Made by a program: the position numbers and the translations under genes. Below the pieces are notes generated by a model that saw nothing but the letters and a program-made list of their open reading frames with translations, had not been told where the DNA came from and ran no database searches. 40,752 nt of DNA, from positions 1-40,752 of the forward strand of contig JACPWS010000001.1 in NCBI GenBank assembly GCA_016196925.1. Direction: 5' to 3'. Each line of letters begins with the position of its first letter. The stretch's first letter is position 1. Positions 29,932 to 38,363 of this stretch are shown piece after piece. The DNA is from Burkholderiales bacterium. GTDB taxonomy: Bacteria > Pseudomonadota > Gammaproteobacteria > Burkholderiales > Burkholderiaceae_D.

Positions 29932-31164
29932 TTACAGCTCCAGCGCGATCAATTCCTGCACCGTCTGACGGCGCCTGATCTGTCGGATTGCGTCGCCGTC
30001 GACCAGCACTTCCGGCAGCAGCGGGCGCGAGTTGTAGTTGGACGACATGCTGGCGCCGTAAGCGCCGGCGTCGTGGAACACCAGCAGGTCGCCGATCTGG
30101 CAGGCCGGCAAATCCTGGGTGCTGACCACGCCGCCTTCTTCCTGGGTGAACACGTCGCCCGATTCGCACAACGGTCCGGCCACCACGGTAGCGCGCAACT
30201 GACCCGTGCGCGGGTTGCCGTCTACCGTGCAAGCCGTGATGCGGTGGTAGCTGCCGTACATGGCCGGGCGCGCCAGGTCGTTGAAGCCGGCGTCGACCAG
30301 GGCAAAGAAATTATTCCCGACTTGTTTCTGCGCGCGTAATGTCGAAATCAAGACGCCGCTTTGCGCCACCAGGAAGCGCCCCGGCTCGATTTCCATGCTG
30401 ATCTTATGGCCGAGATGCGCTTCGATTTCCTTGCGCGCCGCATCCCAGATCTGGAAATAATGTTCGGTGTCGACTTCCGCATCGCCCTCGCGATACGGTA
30501 TAGACAAGCCGCCGCCGATAGAGATCGCCTGCAAGTCGCGCCCGCAAGCCTTGACTTGCGCCAGCATCGCTTCGCAGACTTGCTGCAGATGGCCGTAATC
30601 GACGCCGGAACCGATATGCATGTGCAAGCCGACCAGCTGCAAATCGTATTGCGCGATGATGGCCAGGCTATGCGCCAGCTCTGCATGCCAGATGCCGTGT
30701 TTGCTTTGCTCGCCGCCGGTATTGGTCTTGCGGCTATGACCGTGGCCGAAGCCGGGGTTGATGCGCAGCCAGACCGGGTGGCCGCGCTGCGCCTGCCCTA
30801 ATTGTTCCAGCATGTCGGGCGAGCCGCAATTCACCGGGATATTCAATTCCACCACGCGCTGCAGCGCATGCTGATCCAGCAAATCGGCGGTGTACACGAT
30901 CTCGGCATGCAGCCCATTGCCAGGGGTATAGCCGGCCGCCAGCGCGCGCTCGACTTCGCCCAGCGAGACCGAATCGACCAGCACGCCTTGTTCGCGCATC
31001 AGGCGCAGCAGGTGGATATTGCTGGATGCCTTCTGGGCGAAGCGGATCACGTCGAACTGGCGCAGGCGCGCGATCTGGCGCCGGATAACGGCGGCGTTGT
31101 AGGCCCAGCACGGGGTCTGGAATTCGGCGGCGATCCGGGCGATCTGGGTAGGGTTGATGGTCAT
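29932..31164 (-). CDS. lysA: Diaminopimelate decarboxylase (type III PLP fold)
   Basis: The 410-aa protein matches alanine-racemase-fold PLP decarboxylases. The PLP lysine lies in RFAQKASSN, a glycine-rich phosphate site in ISIGGGLSIPYREG, and the substrate motif in GPLCESGDVF, typical of LysA, with GASMSSNYNSRP near the end. It should make lysine from meso-diaminopimelate. The N-terminus was set at ATG 31164 (MTINPTQIARIAAEF), because the longer frame begins at a GTG with unrelated residues. It diverges from an Lrp/AsnC-type regulator 130 bp away, which may control it. Another amino acid decarboxylase of this fold is possible. Confidence 0.8.
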   Translation of the reverse strand: MTINPTQIARIAAEFQTPCWAYNAAVIRRQIARLRQFDVIRFAQKASSNIHLLRLMREQGVLVDSVSLGEVERALAAGYTPGNGLHAEIVYTADLLDQHALQRVVELNIPVNCGSPDMLEQLGQAQRGHPVWLRINPGFGHGHSRKTNTGGEQSKHGIWHAELAHSLAIIAQYDLQLVGLHMHIGSGVDYGHLQQVCEAMLAQVKACGRDLQAISIGGGLSIPYREGDAEVDTEHYFQIWDAARKEIEAHLGHKISMEIEPGRFLVAQSGVLISTLRAQKQVGNNFFALVDAGFNDLARPAMYGSYHRITACTVDGNPRTGQLRATVVAGPLCESGDVFTQEEGGVVSTQDLPACQIGDLLVFHDAGAYGASMSSNYNSRPLLPEVLVDGDAIRQIRRRQTVQELIALEL

Positions 31165-31294
31165 TTTGAATTCTCGCGACGGTAGGCTTAAGATAAACTC
31201 CACTGTAACAAGCAGTTTGCCGGGATAGAATGGGATTCCATAAGCAATTCAGGCGAACACCGACGGTTTGATTCGAATTTAGGAAAAAACACGA

Positions 31295-31744
31295 ATGAAT
31301 CAAAAAATCGACAGTTTCGACCAGAAAATCCTGGCCTTATTGCAACAAGATGCGCGCATCTCGCATGCCGAAATCGGCCGCCAGGTGCATCTGAGCCAGC
31401 CGGCCGTGTCCGAGCGCATCAAGCGGCTGGAGGCGGCCCAGGTGATACGCGGCTACCGCGCCGAGATCAACCCGAAAGCGCTCGGTTACCAGATTACGGC
31501 CATGATACGCCTCTCCACCCAACAGGGACGGCCGTATGCGCAATACGTGGCCGAGCGGCCCGAGATCATCGATTGCTATACCGTCACCGGCGAAGACGGC
31601 GCCGTGATGCGGGTGCTGGCGACCGATGTCGAGCACCTGCAACGCATCATCAACGACTTGAACGCCTACGGCTCGACCTCGACCGCGATCGTGCTGACCA
31701 CCCACGTGGCGGGCAAGGCGATCGCGGCGCCGCCAGCCGCCTAA
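31295..31744 (+). CDS. Lrp/AsnC family transcriptional regulator
   Basis: The 149-aa protein has the N-terminal winged helix DQKILALLQQDARISHAEIG, then VHLSQPAVSERIKRLE, and a C-terminal RAM ligand-binding domain (YRAEINPKALGYQITAMIRL). Such regulators sense amino acids and usually act on a divergent gene. Here that is lysA, with a 130-bp shared region. An octameric local regulator of lysine or a related amino acid is the likely role, but the ligand is unknown. Confidence 0.9.
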   Translation: MNQKIDSFDQKILALLQQDARISHAEIGRQVHLSQPAVSERIKRLEAAQVIRGYRAEINPKALGYQITAMIRLSTQQGRPYAQYVAERPEIIDCYTVTGEDGAVMRVLATDVEHLQRIINDLNAYGSTSTAIVLTTHVAGKAIAAPPAA

Positions 31745-31789
31745 CATTGCGCCGGCTGCCGTCGCTGTCATGCCTGAGCGACTTGCGTC

Positions 31790-32971
31790 TCAGGATGGAA
31801 AATTCCGCCTTGCCGGCAGCAAGAGCAGCAGCGTCAGCAGGCAGAAGCCGGCCCCGGCGTAAAAGGTAAAGGCGCCGCCCAGCCTGTCCCATAGCAAGCC
31901 AGCCACGGCGCTGGCCAGCAACAGCGCCAGACCGCTCATCAGGTTGAAGCAGCCGTAAGCCGTGCCGCGCAGATCGGCCGGCGCGCTGGCCGCCACCATG
32001 CTGGCCAGCAAGCCTTGCGTCATGCCCATGTGTACGCCCCACAGGGCGACCCCGGCCAGCAGGCTGGCCCAGTGCGTGCTGCTGGCCAGCACCAGGTCGG
32101 CCGCGATCAGCACCAGCAGGCCGGCCATCAATAAGCGCGTGTGGCTGTTGCCGTCCGACCATTTTCCGAATGGGTAGGCACTGCCCGCATACACCAGGTT
32201 CATCGCCACCATCACCAGCGGCACCAGCGCCAGCGGCACGCCGGATTGTTGCGCGCGCAGCACCAGAAACGCTTCGGAAAAACGCGCCAGGGTGAAAATC
32301 GCGCCGATAGCGACCACCCACCAATAAGCGCTGCCTAGCCGCTGCAGATTTTGCCGGCTGACCGGGTTGTGCGGTTTAGTCGTATGCGCGCGTTCTGGCT
32401 CCTGCACCCCAAACAGCAGTAAAACCAGCGCCAGCAAAGCCGGAATCACGGAGAGCAAGAATATTCTGCGGAAATCATTGGCCCACAATAGCATCAGCGC
32501 CACCGCCAGCAGCGGGCCGATGAAGGCGCCCACGGTATCGAGCGACTGGCGCAAGCCGAACGCCGCCCCGCGCAATCCGGGCGGGGCCAGATCGGCCACC
32601 AGCGCATCGCGCGGCGCGCCGCGTATGCCTTTGCCGACCCGGTCCAGCAGGCGCGCCGTGAGCACCACGCCGCTGCTGTTCGCCAGCGCAAACAAGGGCT
32701 TGGTCAGGGCGCTCATGCCGTAGCCGAACAGCGCCAAGCCTTTGCGCTTGCCGAGGTAATCGCTGAGCGCGCCGGAAAACACCTTGACGATCAGGGCGGT
32801 CGCTTCCGCCATGCCCTCGATCAGGCCGACCGTGAACGAGCTCGCGCCCAGCGTCCCGACCATGAACAGCGGCAACAGGCTATGGATCAGCTCGGAAGAG
32901 ATATCCATCAGCATGCTGACCAGGCCCAGCATCCATATGCTGGCCGGCAACGCCGTTTTGATTTTTGTCAT
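31790..32971 (-). CDS. Major facilitator superfamily transporter
   Basis: The 393-aa protein has the twelve-helix pattern of MFS carriers. It carries the loop 2–3 motif GALSDYLGKRKGLALFGYG and, later, RLLDRVGKGIRGAPRDALVA. The latter stretch occurs in a group of uncharacterised drug/efflux-like MFS proteins. The substrate cannot be assigned. I chose ATG 32971 (MTKIKTALPASIW), which places the first membrane helix directly after the start and has AAAGG just upstream; two earlier in-frame Met codons are possible. It converges with the Lrp-type gene. Confidence 0.85.
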   Translation of the reverse strand: MTKIKTALPASIWMLGLVSMLMDISSELIHSLLPLFMVGTLGASSFTVGLIEGMAEATALIVKVFSGALSDYLGKRKGLALFGYGMSALTKPLFALANSSGVVLTARLLDRVGKGIRGAPRDALVADLAPPGLRGAAFGLRQSLDTVGAFIGPLLAVALMLLWANDFRRIFLLSVIPALLALVLLLFGVQEPERAHTTKPHNPVSRQNLQRLGSAYWWVVAIGAIFTLARFSEAFLVLRAQQSGVPLALVPLVMVAMNLVYAGSAYPFGKWSDGNSHTRLLMAGLLVLIAADLVLASSTHWASLLAGVALWGVHMGMTQGLLASMVAASAPADLRGTAYGCFNLMSGLALLLASAVAGLLWDRLGGAFTFYAGAGFCLLTLLLLLPARRNFPS

Positions 32972-33065
32972 ATTGCCTTTCAGCTCAGGCATAGCGGCCA
33001 GCCGCAAGTGCGCCGCACAGCACGTATAATGTCGCTTCTAGTCTGGATAATGTATCGGAAGTCTC

Positions 33066-33587
33066 ATGTTGGCGCCATCCTCCCCCCGTAAGTTCATGAT
33101 TTTTTCCGTGCTGGCGGCGGCTTTGCTGCTGGTGCTGGGCGGCTTGTTTTACCAGTCCTTATCGGCCAAACAAGCCGTACCCGAGGTCAGTTTCACCAAC
33201 CTGAAAGGCGAACAGATCAGTACGCAAAGCTTGCGCGGCAAGGTCGTGCTGGTGAATTTCTGGGCCACTTCCTGCGCTACCTGCGTTGCCGAAATGCCAC
33301 ACATGGTGGAGACGTATAACAAGTACCACGCGCAAGGGCTGGAATTCGTCGCGGTGGCGATGCGCTACGATGCGCCGAATTATGTCGTGAACTACAGCGA
33401 AACGCGCCGCCTGCCTTTCCATGTCGCGCTCGACGTGCAGGGCAAACTGGCGCAGGCCTTCGGGGACGTCAGGCTGACCCCGACCACCTTCGTGATCGAC
33501 AAGCAGGGCAAGATATTGAAACGCTATGTCGGCCAGCCTTCCTTTGCGGAATTGCACGCCTTGCTGGAACAGGCGCTGGCGGCCTGA
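33066..33587 (+). CDS. TlpA-like membrane-anchored thioredoxin
   Basis: The 173-aa protein has a single N-terminal membrane anchor (residues 9–29) and a periplasmic thioredoxin-like domain of the TlpA/ResA type. The redox motif is CATC (C70, C73) in VLVNFWATSCATCVAEMP, and the cis-proline is in RLTPTTFVIDKQG. It probably reduces disulfides of periplasmic apocytochromes or similar proteins. The location 1 kb before the haem d1 locus would fit supply of c-type cytochromes, but this link is only positional. Confidence 0.88.
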   Translation: MLAPSSPRKFMIFSVLAAALLLVLGGLFYQSLSAKQAVPEVSFTNLKGEQISTQSLRGKVVLVNFWATSCATCVAEMPHMVETYNKYHAQGLEFVAVAMRYDAPNYVVNYSETRRLPFHVALDVQGKLAQAFGDVRLTPTTFVIDKQGKILKRYVGQPSFAELHALLEQALAA

Positions 33588-33626
33588 GGCCGCAGCCCCG
33601 GGTGCGCTGTACGCCAGCGCGAACCG

Positions 33627-34439
33627 TTATTCTTCGGCCGCCGGCGCCCCGGTAAACCATTGCAATTTTTGATGCAGGGTCACCACTTCGCCGACGATGA
33701 TCAGGCACGGCGATTGCACGCTTTGCGCGCTGGCCAGCTCGGCGATGTCGGACAGCGTGCCGATGACGACGCGCTGGCGCGCGGTGGTGCCGTTTTCCAC
33801 CAGCGCCACCGGCATCGCGGCCGATTGCCCATGCGTGATCAATTGCCGGCTGATTTCAGGCAAGGCGCCCAGCCCCATATAAATCACCACGGTCTGGCGC
33901 GGCTGCGCCAGGCTCTTCCAATTCAGATGCAGGCTGCCGTCTTTCAGATGGCCGGTGGCGAACTTGCACGATTGCGCGTAATCGCGGTGGGTCAGCGGGA
34001 TGCCGGTGTAACACGAGATACCGTTCGCGCTGGTGATGCCGGGCACCACTTCAAAGCGTATCCCCTGCGCCGCCAGCACTTCGGCCTCTTCGCCGCCGCG
34101 CCCGAAGATAAACGGGTCGCCGCCTTTCAGCCGCAGCACGCGCTTGCCTTGCCGGGCGAGGCGCACCAGCAAAGTATTGATCCGTTCCTGCGGCAAGGTA
34201 TGCAGGCTTTCCTGCTTGCCGACATAAATTCTTTCGGCCTGCGCCGCCGCCAGTCCGAGTATGTCGGCGCTGACCAGATGGTCGTATACCAGCGCATCGG
34301 CCTGCGCCAGCAAACGCGCGGCGCGCAAGGTCAGCAGCTCAGGATCGCCCGGGCCGGCGCCGACCAGATACACGATGCCGCTATCTGGCCTGATCAGCGC
34401 CGCGCTGGAAGTTGACGAGGGCCTTGCTGGCTGGTTCAT
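33627..34439 (-). CDS. cobA: Uroporphyrinogen-III C-methyltransferase (SUMT)
   Basis: The enzyme methylates uroporphyrinogen III at C2 and C7 with S-adenosylmethionine to give precorrin-2, the branch point to sirohaem, cobalamin and haem d1. The 270-aa protein contains [40 protein letters not shown] and [20 protein letters not shown], all typical of stand-alone SUMT with no CysG dehydrogenase part. Because it diverges from the nir genes across a shared FNR/DNR-like site, it may be the NirE of this denitrification locus; the name cobA is kept because the activity is common to both. Confidence 0.92.
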   Translation of the reverse strand: MNQPARPSSTSSAALIRPDSGIVYLVGAGPGDPELLTLRAARLLAQADALVYDHLVSADILGLAAAQAERIYVGKQESLHTLPQERINTLLVRLARQGKRVLRLKGGDPFIFGRGGEEAEVLAAQGIRFEVVPGITSANGISCYTGIPLTHRDYAQSCKFATGHLKDGSLHLNWKSLAQPRQTVVIYMGLGALPEISRQLITHGQSAAMPVALVENGTTARQRVVIGTLSDIAELASAQSVQSPCLIIVGEVVTLHQKLQWFTGAPAAEE

Positions 34440-34500
34440 GACGGTTCTCTGCTGGCTATTCGGAATGAATCGATTCTAGCTGCGCCCAGTCCCAGAACTA

Positions 34501-34514
34501 TTGAGCTTCCTCAA
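34501..34514. promoter_or_regulatory. FNR/DNR-type box upstream of the nir operon
   Basis: TTGAGCTTCCTCAA is a palindrome matching TTGA-N6-TCAA, close to the FNR/DNR consensus. If it is centred at -41.5, transcription would start near 34549, with TAAGCT (34537–34542) as the -10. This favours activation under low oxygen with nitric oxide or nitrite. The site lies 62 bp from the cobA start as well, so it may control both directions. Confidence 0.65.
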
Positions 34515-34559
34515 TGAGCCGGAATATGCCGGCAGGTAAGCTGGCGCTACTTCACGTCC

Positions 34560-34946
34560 ATGCCGAATCGCTACCAGATGAAATTTTCCGCCCGTCTCAG
34601 GCTTGTCTCTCGCCCTGCGTTGAGCTGGCTGACGGCCTGCGCAATCGGCACATTCTGCCCGTGCGCCGACGCGGCCGAGGCGGCGCCGGCGGCAGCCAGG
34701 CGCGCCGAACTGATCGCTCTGGTACGCCAGGATTGCGGCTCTTGTCACGGCCTGACGCTGAACGGCGGCCTCGGCCCGGCCTTGCTGCCGCGGACATTGA
34801 ACGATAAACCGGCCGACAGCCTGAAGGCCGTGATTTTGTACGGCCGACCCGGCACCGCGATGCCGCCCTGGCAGCGCTTCCTCAGCGCAGCCGAAGCCGC
34901 GTGGATAGTCGCGCAATTGCAGAAAGGATTTCCCCTTGAAAAATAA
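34560..34946 (+). CDS. nirC: Periplasmic c-type cytochrome NirC
   Basis: The 128-aa protein begins with a basic and hydrophobic signal peptide (to about residue 38), followed by a single mono-haem domain with CGSCH (C59, C62, H63) and the axial methionine in GTAMPPW (M101). In Pseudomonas NirC is an electron donor for cd1 nitrite reductase or takes part in haem d1 completion. It overlaps nirF by 11 bp. A second in-frame ATG at 34578 (MKFSARLR) is equally good for a signal peptide and leaves a longer leader after the FNR box, so the start is uncertain. Confidence 0.87.
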   Translation: MPNRYQMKFSARLRLVSRPALSWLTACAIGTFCPCADAAEAAPAAARRAELIALVRQDCGSCHGLTLNGGLGPALLPRTLNDKPADSLKAVILYGRPGTAMPPWQRFLSAAEAAWIVAQLQKGFPLEK

Positions 34947-36120
34947 ACTGATGCGGCTGGGCTTGCTGGCCTGGATGACAGCCGGCTTGCTCGCCTGTAG
35001 CAATGCGCCGCTGCGCGGCACCGGCGACCTCGGCGTGGTGATACAGCGCGCCAGCGGCAGCCTGCAAATTATCGACAGCACGCAGATGAAGGCTATCGCA
35101 ACGGTGCAGGGTCTCGGCGATCTGTCGCACGCTTCGCTGGTGTACTCGCGCGACGGCCGCTACGCCTATGTGTTCGGGCGCGACGGCGGCCTGACTAAGG
35201 TCGATCTGCTGCGCGGCGCGATCGTGCAACGCGTGCTGCAAGCCGGCAACAGCATAGGCGGCGCGATTTCCCAAGATGGCAAGCTGGTGGCCGCGCAAAA
35301 CTATAGCCCCGGCGGCGTCAGAATTTTCAACGCCGAGACGCTGGAACTGGTGGCCGATATCCCGGCCGCTTACGGCGAACACGGGCAATTTTCCAAGGTG
35401 GTCGGGCTGGCCGATGCGCCCGGCCAGCGCTTCGTCTGGAGCCTGTTCGACGCCGGCGAAATCTGGACGGCCGAACTGAGCGACCCGCAACATCCGCGCG
35501 TGGAAAAATTCAAAAACATAGGCAAGCAACCGTACGACGGCCTGATCACGCCGGATGGCCGCTATTACCTGGCCGGCCTGTTCGGCGAAGACGGTATGGC
35601 GCTGCTCGACCTGTGGCGCCCGGAGCAGGGCGTGCGCCGCATCCTGGACGGTTACGGCCAGGGCAGGGAAAAACTGCCGGTGTACAAGATGCCGCATCTG
35701 CGCGGCTGGGCCGTGGCCGGGCGCTACGCCTATGTGCCGGCGATAGGCGCGCATGAAGTGCTGATCATCGATACCGAAACCTGGCGCGAAGCGGGCCGCA
35801 TCGCGGTGGCCGGGCAGCCGGTGTTCGTGATCGCGCGGCCGGACGGGCGCCAGGTCTGGGTCAATTTCGCGTTTCCCGATAACGCCAAGGTCGAAGTGAT
35901 CGATGTCGAAACGCGCCGCATCGTCCAGCAACTGGAGCCGGGCAAGGCGGTGCTGCACATGGAATTCACGCCGCGCGGCGAAGCGGTCTGGATCTCGGCG
36001 CGCGACGACAACCGGGTGCTGGTGGTCGACACCGCCAACTTCAGCCAGCGCGCCGTGTTGCCAGCCGCCGCGCCTAGCGGCATCTTCTTCACCAGCCGCG
36101 CGACGCGCATAGGATTCTGA
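34936..36120 (+). CDS. nirF: Haem d1 biosynthesis protein NirF
   Basis: NirF acts in the last steps of haem d1 synthesis in the periplasm. Work on the Pseudomonas protein supports a lipoprotein with dihydro-haem d1 dehydrogenase function. The 394-aa product has a lipobox LLAC with Cys21 and a d1-type beta-propeller with repeats such as VYSRDGRYAYVFGRDGGLTK and GKPYDGLITPDGRYY-like units. It has no CXXCH haem site, unlike NirS or NirN. The 1-bp gap to the next gene suggests cotranscription. Confidence 0.92.
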   Translation: MKNKLMRLGLLAWMTAGLLACSNAPLRGTGDLGVVIQRASGSLQIIDSTQMKAIATVQGLGDLSHASLVYSRDGRYAYVFGRDGGLTKVDLLRGAIVQRVLQAGNSIGGAISQDGKLVAAQNYSPGGVRIFNAETLELVADIPAAYGEHGQFSKVVGLADAPGQRFVWSLFDAGEIWTAELSDPQHPRVEKFKNIGKQPYDGLITPDGRYYLAGLFGEDGMALLDLWRPEQGVRRILDGYGQGREKLPVYKMPHLRGWAVAGRYAYVPAIGAHEVLIIDTETWREAGRIAVAGQPVFVIARPDGRQVWVNFAFPDNAKVEVIDVETRRIVQQLEPGKAVLHMEFTPRGEAVWISARDDNRVLVVDTANFSQRAVLPAAAPSGIFFTSRATRIGF

Positions 36121-36121
36121 T

Positions 36122-37138
36122 ATGCGTGTGGCGACCGACACGCAGTACGATGCCGAGGTGTTCGAATTCTGCCTGCTGAATTCGTTTCAGCGCAATTTTC
36201 CGCTGACGCCGGAACCGTTCGCGCAGATCGCCGGCCGGCTCGGCAGCGACCAGGCGACGGTGCTGAGCTGCTTGCAAGACTTGCAGCAGCGCGGTTTGAT
36301 CAGCCGGGTCGGCGCCGTGTTCCGTCCGAATACCGTGGGCGCCAGCGCCTTGGCCGCGCTGGCCGTGCCGCCGCACAGGCTGGAGCAAGTGGCGGCCTAT
36401 GTCAGCGCGCGCGCCGAGATCAATCATAACTATCAGCGCGAACACCATTTCAATCTGTGGTTCGTAGCGGCCGCAGCCAGCGGCGGCGCATTGCGCTTAG
36501 CCCTGCAAGAAATCGAACAAGACTGCGCTAGCGGCGAGATGCTGGTGCTGCCCATGCTGGAAGAATTCCACATCGACCTCGGCTTCGATCTGGCGGCGGA
36601 GACGCCGCCTACTGTGCCGGTCCGCATCGCCCACAGCGCGGGCGCAAGCGCCGCCCTGAACGCCAGCGGGAAAATCTTGCTGGCGGCCCTGCAGCATGGC
36701 TTGCCGCTGGCGCCGCAGCCGTACACCCAGCTGGGGCTGCCGCAGGAGCAGGCGCTGCAAATACTGCAGCGCTGGGTCGACGATGGCGTGATCAAACGCT
36801 TTGGCGTCATCGTGCGCCATCACGAACTGGGCTTTAACGCGAACGCCATGCTGGTGTGGGATGTGCCGGATGCGATCGTCGGCGCAGTCGGACAGCGCAT
36901 CGCCGCCAGCGGCCTGGTCAGCCTGTGCTACCGCCGCCCGCGCCAGCTGCCGCAGTGGCCGTACAACCTGTTTTGCATGATGCACGGCAGGGACAGGGAA
37001 GAAGTCGAGGCGCGCATCGCTCGCCTGAGCGCCGCCTGCGGAGTGCGGGAATTCCCGCGCGACACGCTGTTCAGCCAGCGCCGTTTCAAGCAACGCGGCG
37101 CGCATTATGTGGCGCAAAAAGAGGCTGCGTATGGATGA
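36122..37138 (+). CDS. nirD: Fused sirohaem decarboxylase subunit NirDL
   Basis: The NirD/L/G/H proteins decarboxylate sirohaem to didecarboxy-sirohaem on the way to haem d1. This 338-aa protein joins two AsnC-like halves. The first, from about residue 10 to 160, has the HTH QDLQQRGLISRVGAVFRPNT and REHHFNLWFVAAA. The second, from about 175 onward, has VDDGVIKRFGVIVRHHELGF and YRRPRQLPQWPYNLFCMMHG. The fused form is known from Paracoccus and other beta- and alphaproteobacteria. It overlaps nirG by 8 bp. Confidence 0.92.
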   Translation: MRVATDTQYDAEVFEFCLLNSFQRNFPLTPEPFAQIAGRLGSDQATVLSCLQDLQQRGLISRVGAVFRPNTVGASALAALAVPPHRLEQVAAYVSARAEINHNYQREHHFNLWFVAAAASGGALRLALQEIEQDCASGEMLVLPMLEEFHIDLGFDLAAETPPTVPVRIAHSAGASAALNASGKILLAALQHGLPLAPQPYTQLGLPQEQALQILQRWVDDGVIKRFGVIVRHHELGFNANAMLVWDVPDAIVGAVGQRIAASGLVSLCYRRPRQLPQWPYNLFCMMHGRDREEVEARIARLSAACGVREFPRDTLFSQRRFKQRGAHYVAQKEAAYG

Positions 37139-37574
37139 ACTCGATAAAGCCATCATCAACTGCCTGCAGGGCGATTTACCGCTGTGCGAGCGCCCGTATC
37201 TGGCCGCCGCGCAAGACCTGGGCTGCAGCGAAGACGAGTTGCTGACGCGCCTGCAGCGCTTGCTGGCGGACGGCGTGCTGACGCGGGTCGGTCCGCTGTT
37301 CCAGATCGAACGCATGGGCGGCGCTTTCACGCTGGCCGCCCTGGCCGCGCCGCCTGAGCGCTATGAGGAAATCGCCGCCGCCGTGAACGCCATGCCGCAA
37401 GTCGCGCACAATTACTGGCGCGAACACGCGCTCAATATGTGGTTCGTGCTGGCCACCGAAACGCCGGACGGCATCGCCGCTGCGATCGCGGACATCGAGC
37501 GCGCCACCGGCTGCGCAGTCTGCAATTTCCCCAAGAGCCGCGAATATTTCGTCGAACTGAAACTGGAAGCTTGA
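37131..37574 (+). CDS. nirG: Sirohaem decarboxylase subunit NirG
   Basis: This 147-aa Lrp/AsnC-like protein starts at ATG 37131 (MDELDKAIINCLQGDLPL). It has the helix-turn-helix part LLADGVLTRVGPLFQIERMG and an L-type motif HNYWREHALNMWFVLATET, the same form as the first half of NirDL, so it is the partner of NirH in a second heterodimer. The start overlaps the nirDL stop, and the stop lies 2 bp before nirH. Confidence 0.88.
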   Translation: MDELDKAIINCLQGDLPLCERPYLAAAQDLGCSEDELLTRLQRLLADGVLTRVGPLFQIERMGGAFTLAALAAPPERYEEIAAAVNAMPQVAHNYWREHALNMWFVLATETPDGIAAAIADIERATGCAVCNFPKSREYFVELKLEA

Positions 37575-37576
37575 GC

Positions 37577-38089
37577 ATGTCAGACCACGCCATCAGCGAC
37601 ATCGAGCGCGCCATCATTGTCGCCACCCAGGGCGGCTTGCCGCTGGTGGCGCGTCCTTACCACGCCGTCGCCGAACAATTGAATATCAGCGCCGACGAAG
37701 TCATGCGCAGGATGGAAACCATGCAGCAGCGCGGCCTGATCCGCCGCATAGGCGTGGTGCCGAATCACTACGCGTTAGGCTACCGCGCCAACGGCATGTC
37801 GGTGTGGGATGTGGCGGATGAAGTCATCGATGCGCTGGGCGAGCGCGTCGGCCAGCTGCCCTTCGTCAGCCACTGCTACCGCCGCCCGCGCCGCCTGCCG
37901 CAATGGCCGTACAACCTGTTCGCCATGGTGCACGGCAAGAGCCGCAGCGAAGTCGAGCAAAAGGTGTCCGTCATCGCCGAACTGCTGGGCCGACAGGCGC
38001 GTGCGCACGAGATTTTGTATAGCACGAAAATTTTGAAGAAGACGGGTTTGCGGCTGGCGCAGGAGGCCAGCCGCACAGCGACTACGTGA
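37577..38089 (+). CDS. nirH: Sirohaem decarboxylase subunit NirH
   Basis: The 170-aa protein shares the pattern of the second half of NirDL: METMQQRGLIRRIGVVPNHY, WDVADEVIDALGERVGQLPF and YRRPRRLPQWPYNLFAMVHG. This identifies it as the H-type subunit of the sirohaem decarboxylase system. ATG 37577 (MSDHAISD) is 2 bp after the nirG stop, so the genes are coupled. Between its stop and nirJ lies a 274-bp gap filled by a palindromic repeat. Confidence 0.88.
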   Translation: MSDHAISDIERAIIVATQGGLPLVARPYHAVAEQLNISADEVMRRMETMQQRGLIRRIGVVPNHYALGYRANGMSVWDVADEVIDALGERVGQLPFVSHCYRRPRRLPQWPYNLFAMVHGKSRSEVEQKVSVIAELLGRQARAHEILYSTKILKKTGLRLAQEASRTATT

Positions 38090-38113
38090 CTGATGCTGCA
38101 GCCGGTTTTTGGC

Positions 38114-38296
38114 TCCTTCCCCCGGGCAGGGGGATGTTTGTGGGGTTTCGCGAAGCATGCTTCGCGCCACAAACATCCAAGCAGCTTGCAAGCTGCGCGG
38201 TGGAAGGTTGGGATGGGGGTCGAACGGTTGATTAACAGACTGCCGTTGCCTGACCGCTGCACCCCCATCCTAACCTTCCCCCTCAAAAGGGGAAGG
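38114..38296. repeat. Large intergenic palindromic repeat (copy 2)
   Basis: The element is built from nested inverted repeats. TCCTTCCCC (38114–38122) pairs with GGGGAAGG (38289–38296). GGATGTTTGTGG (38132–38143) pairs with CCACAAACATCC (38167–38178) around a perfect 18-bp palindrome (38149–38166) centred on GCATGC. GCAGCTTGCAAGCTGC (38181–38196) is a second palindrome. GGAAGGTTGGGATGGGGGT (38202–38220) pairs with ACCCCCATCCTAACCTTCC (38261–38279). Its layout matches the copy at 18084–18204. No gene is present in 38090–38363. Confidence 0.8.
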
Positions 38297-38363
38297 GACT
38301 AAAACGGGTACAGCAAGGTTTGCACAAGCGCAGAAATTTAACTTTGCCGGATAGAGGAAAATC

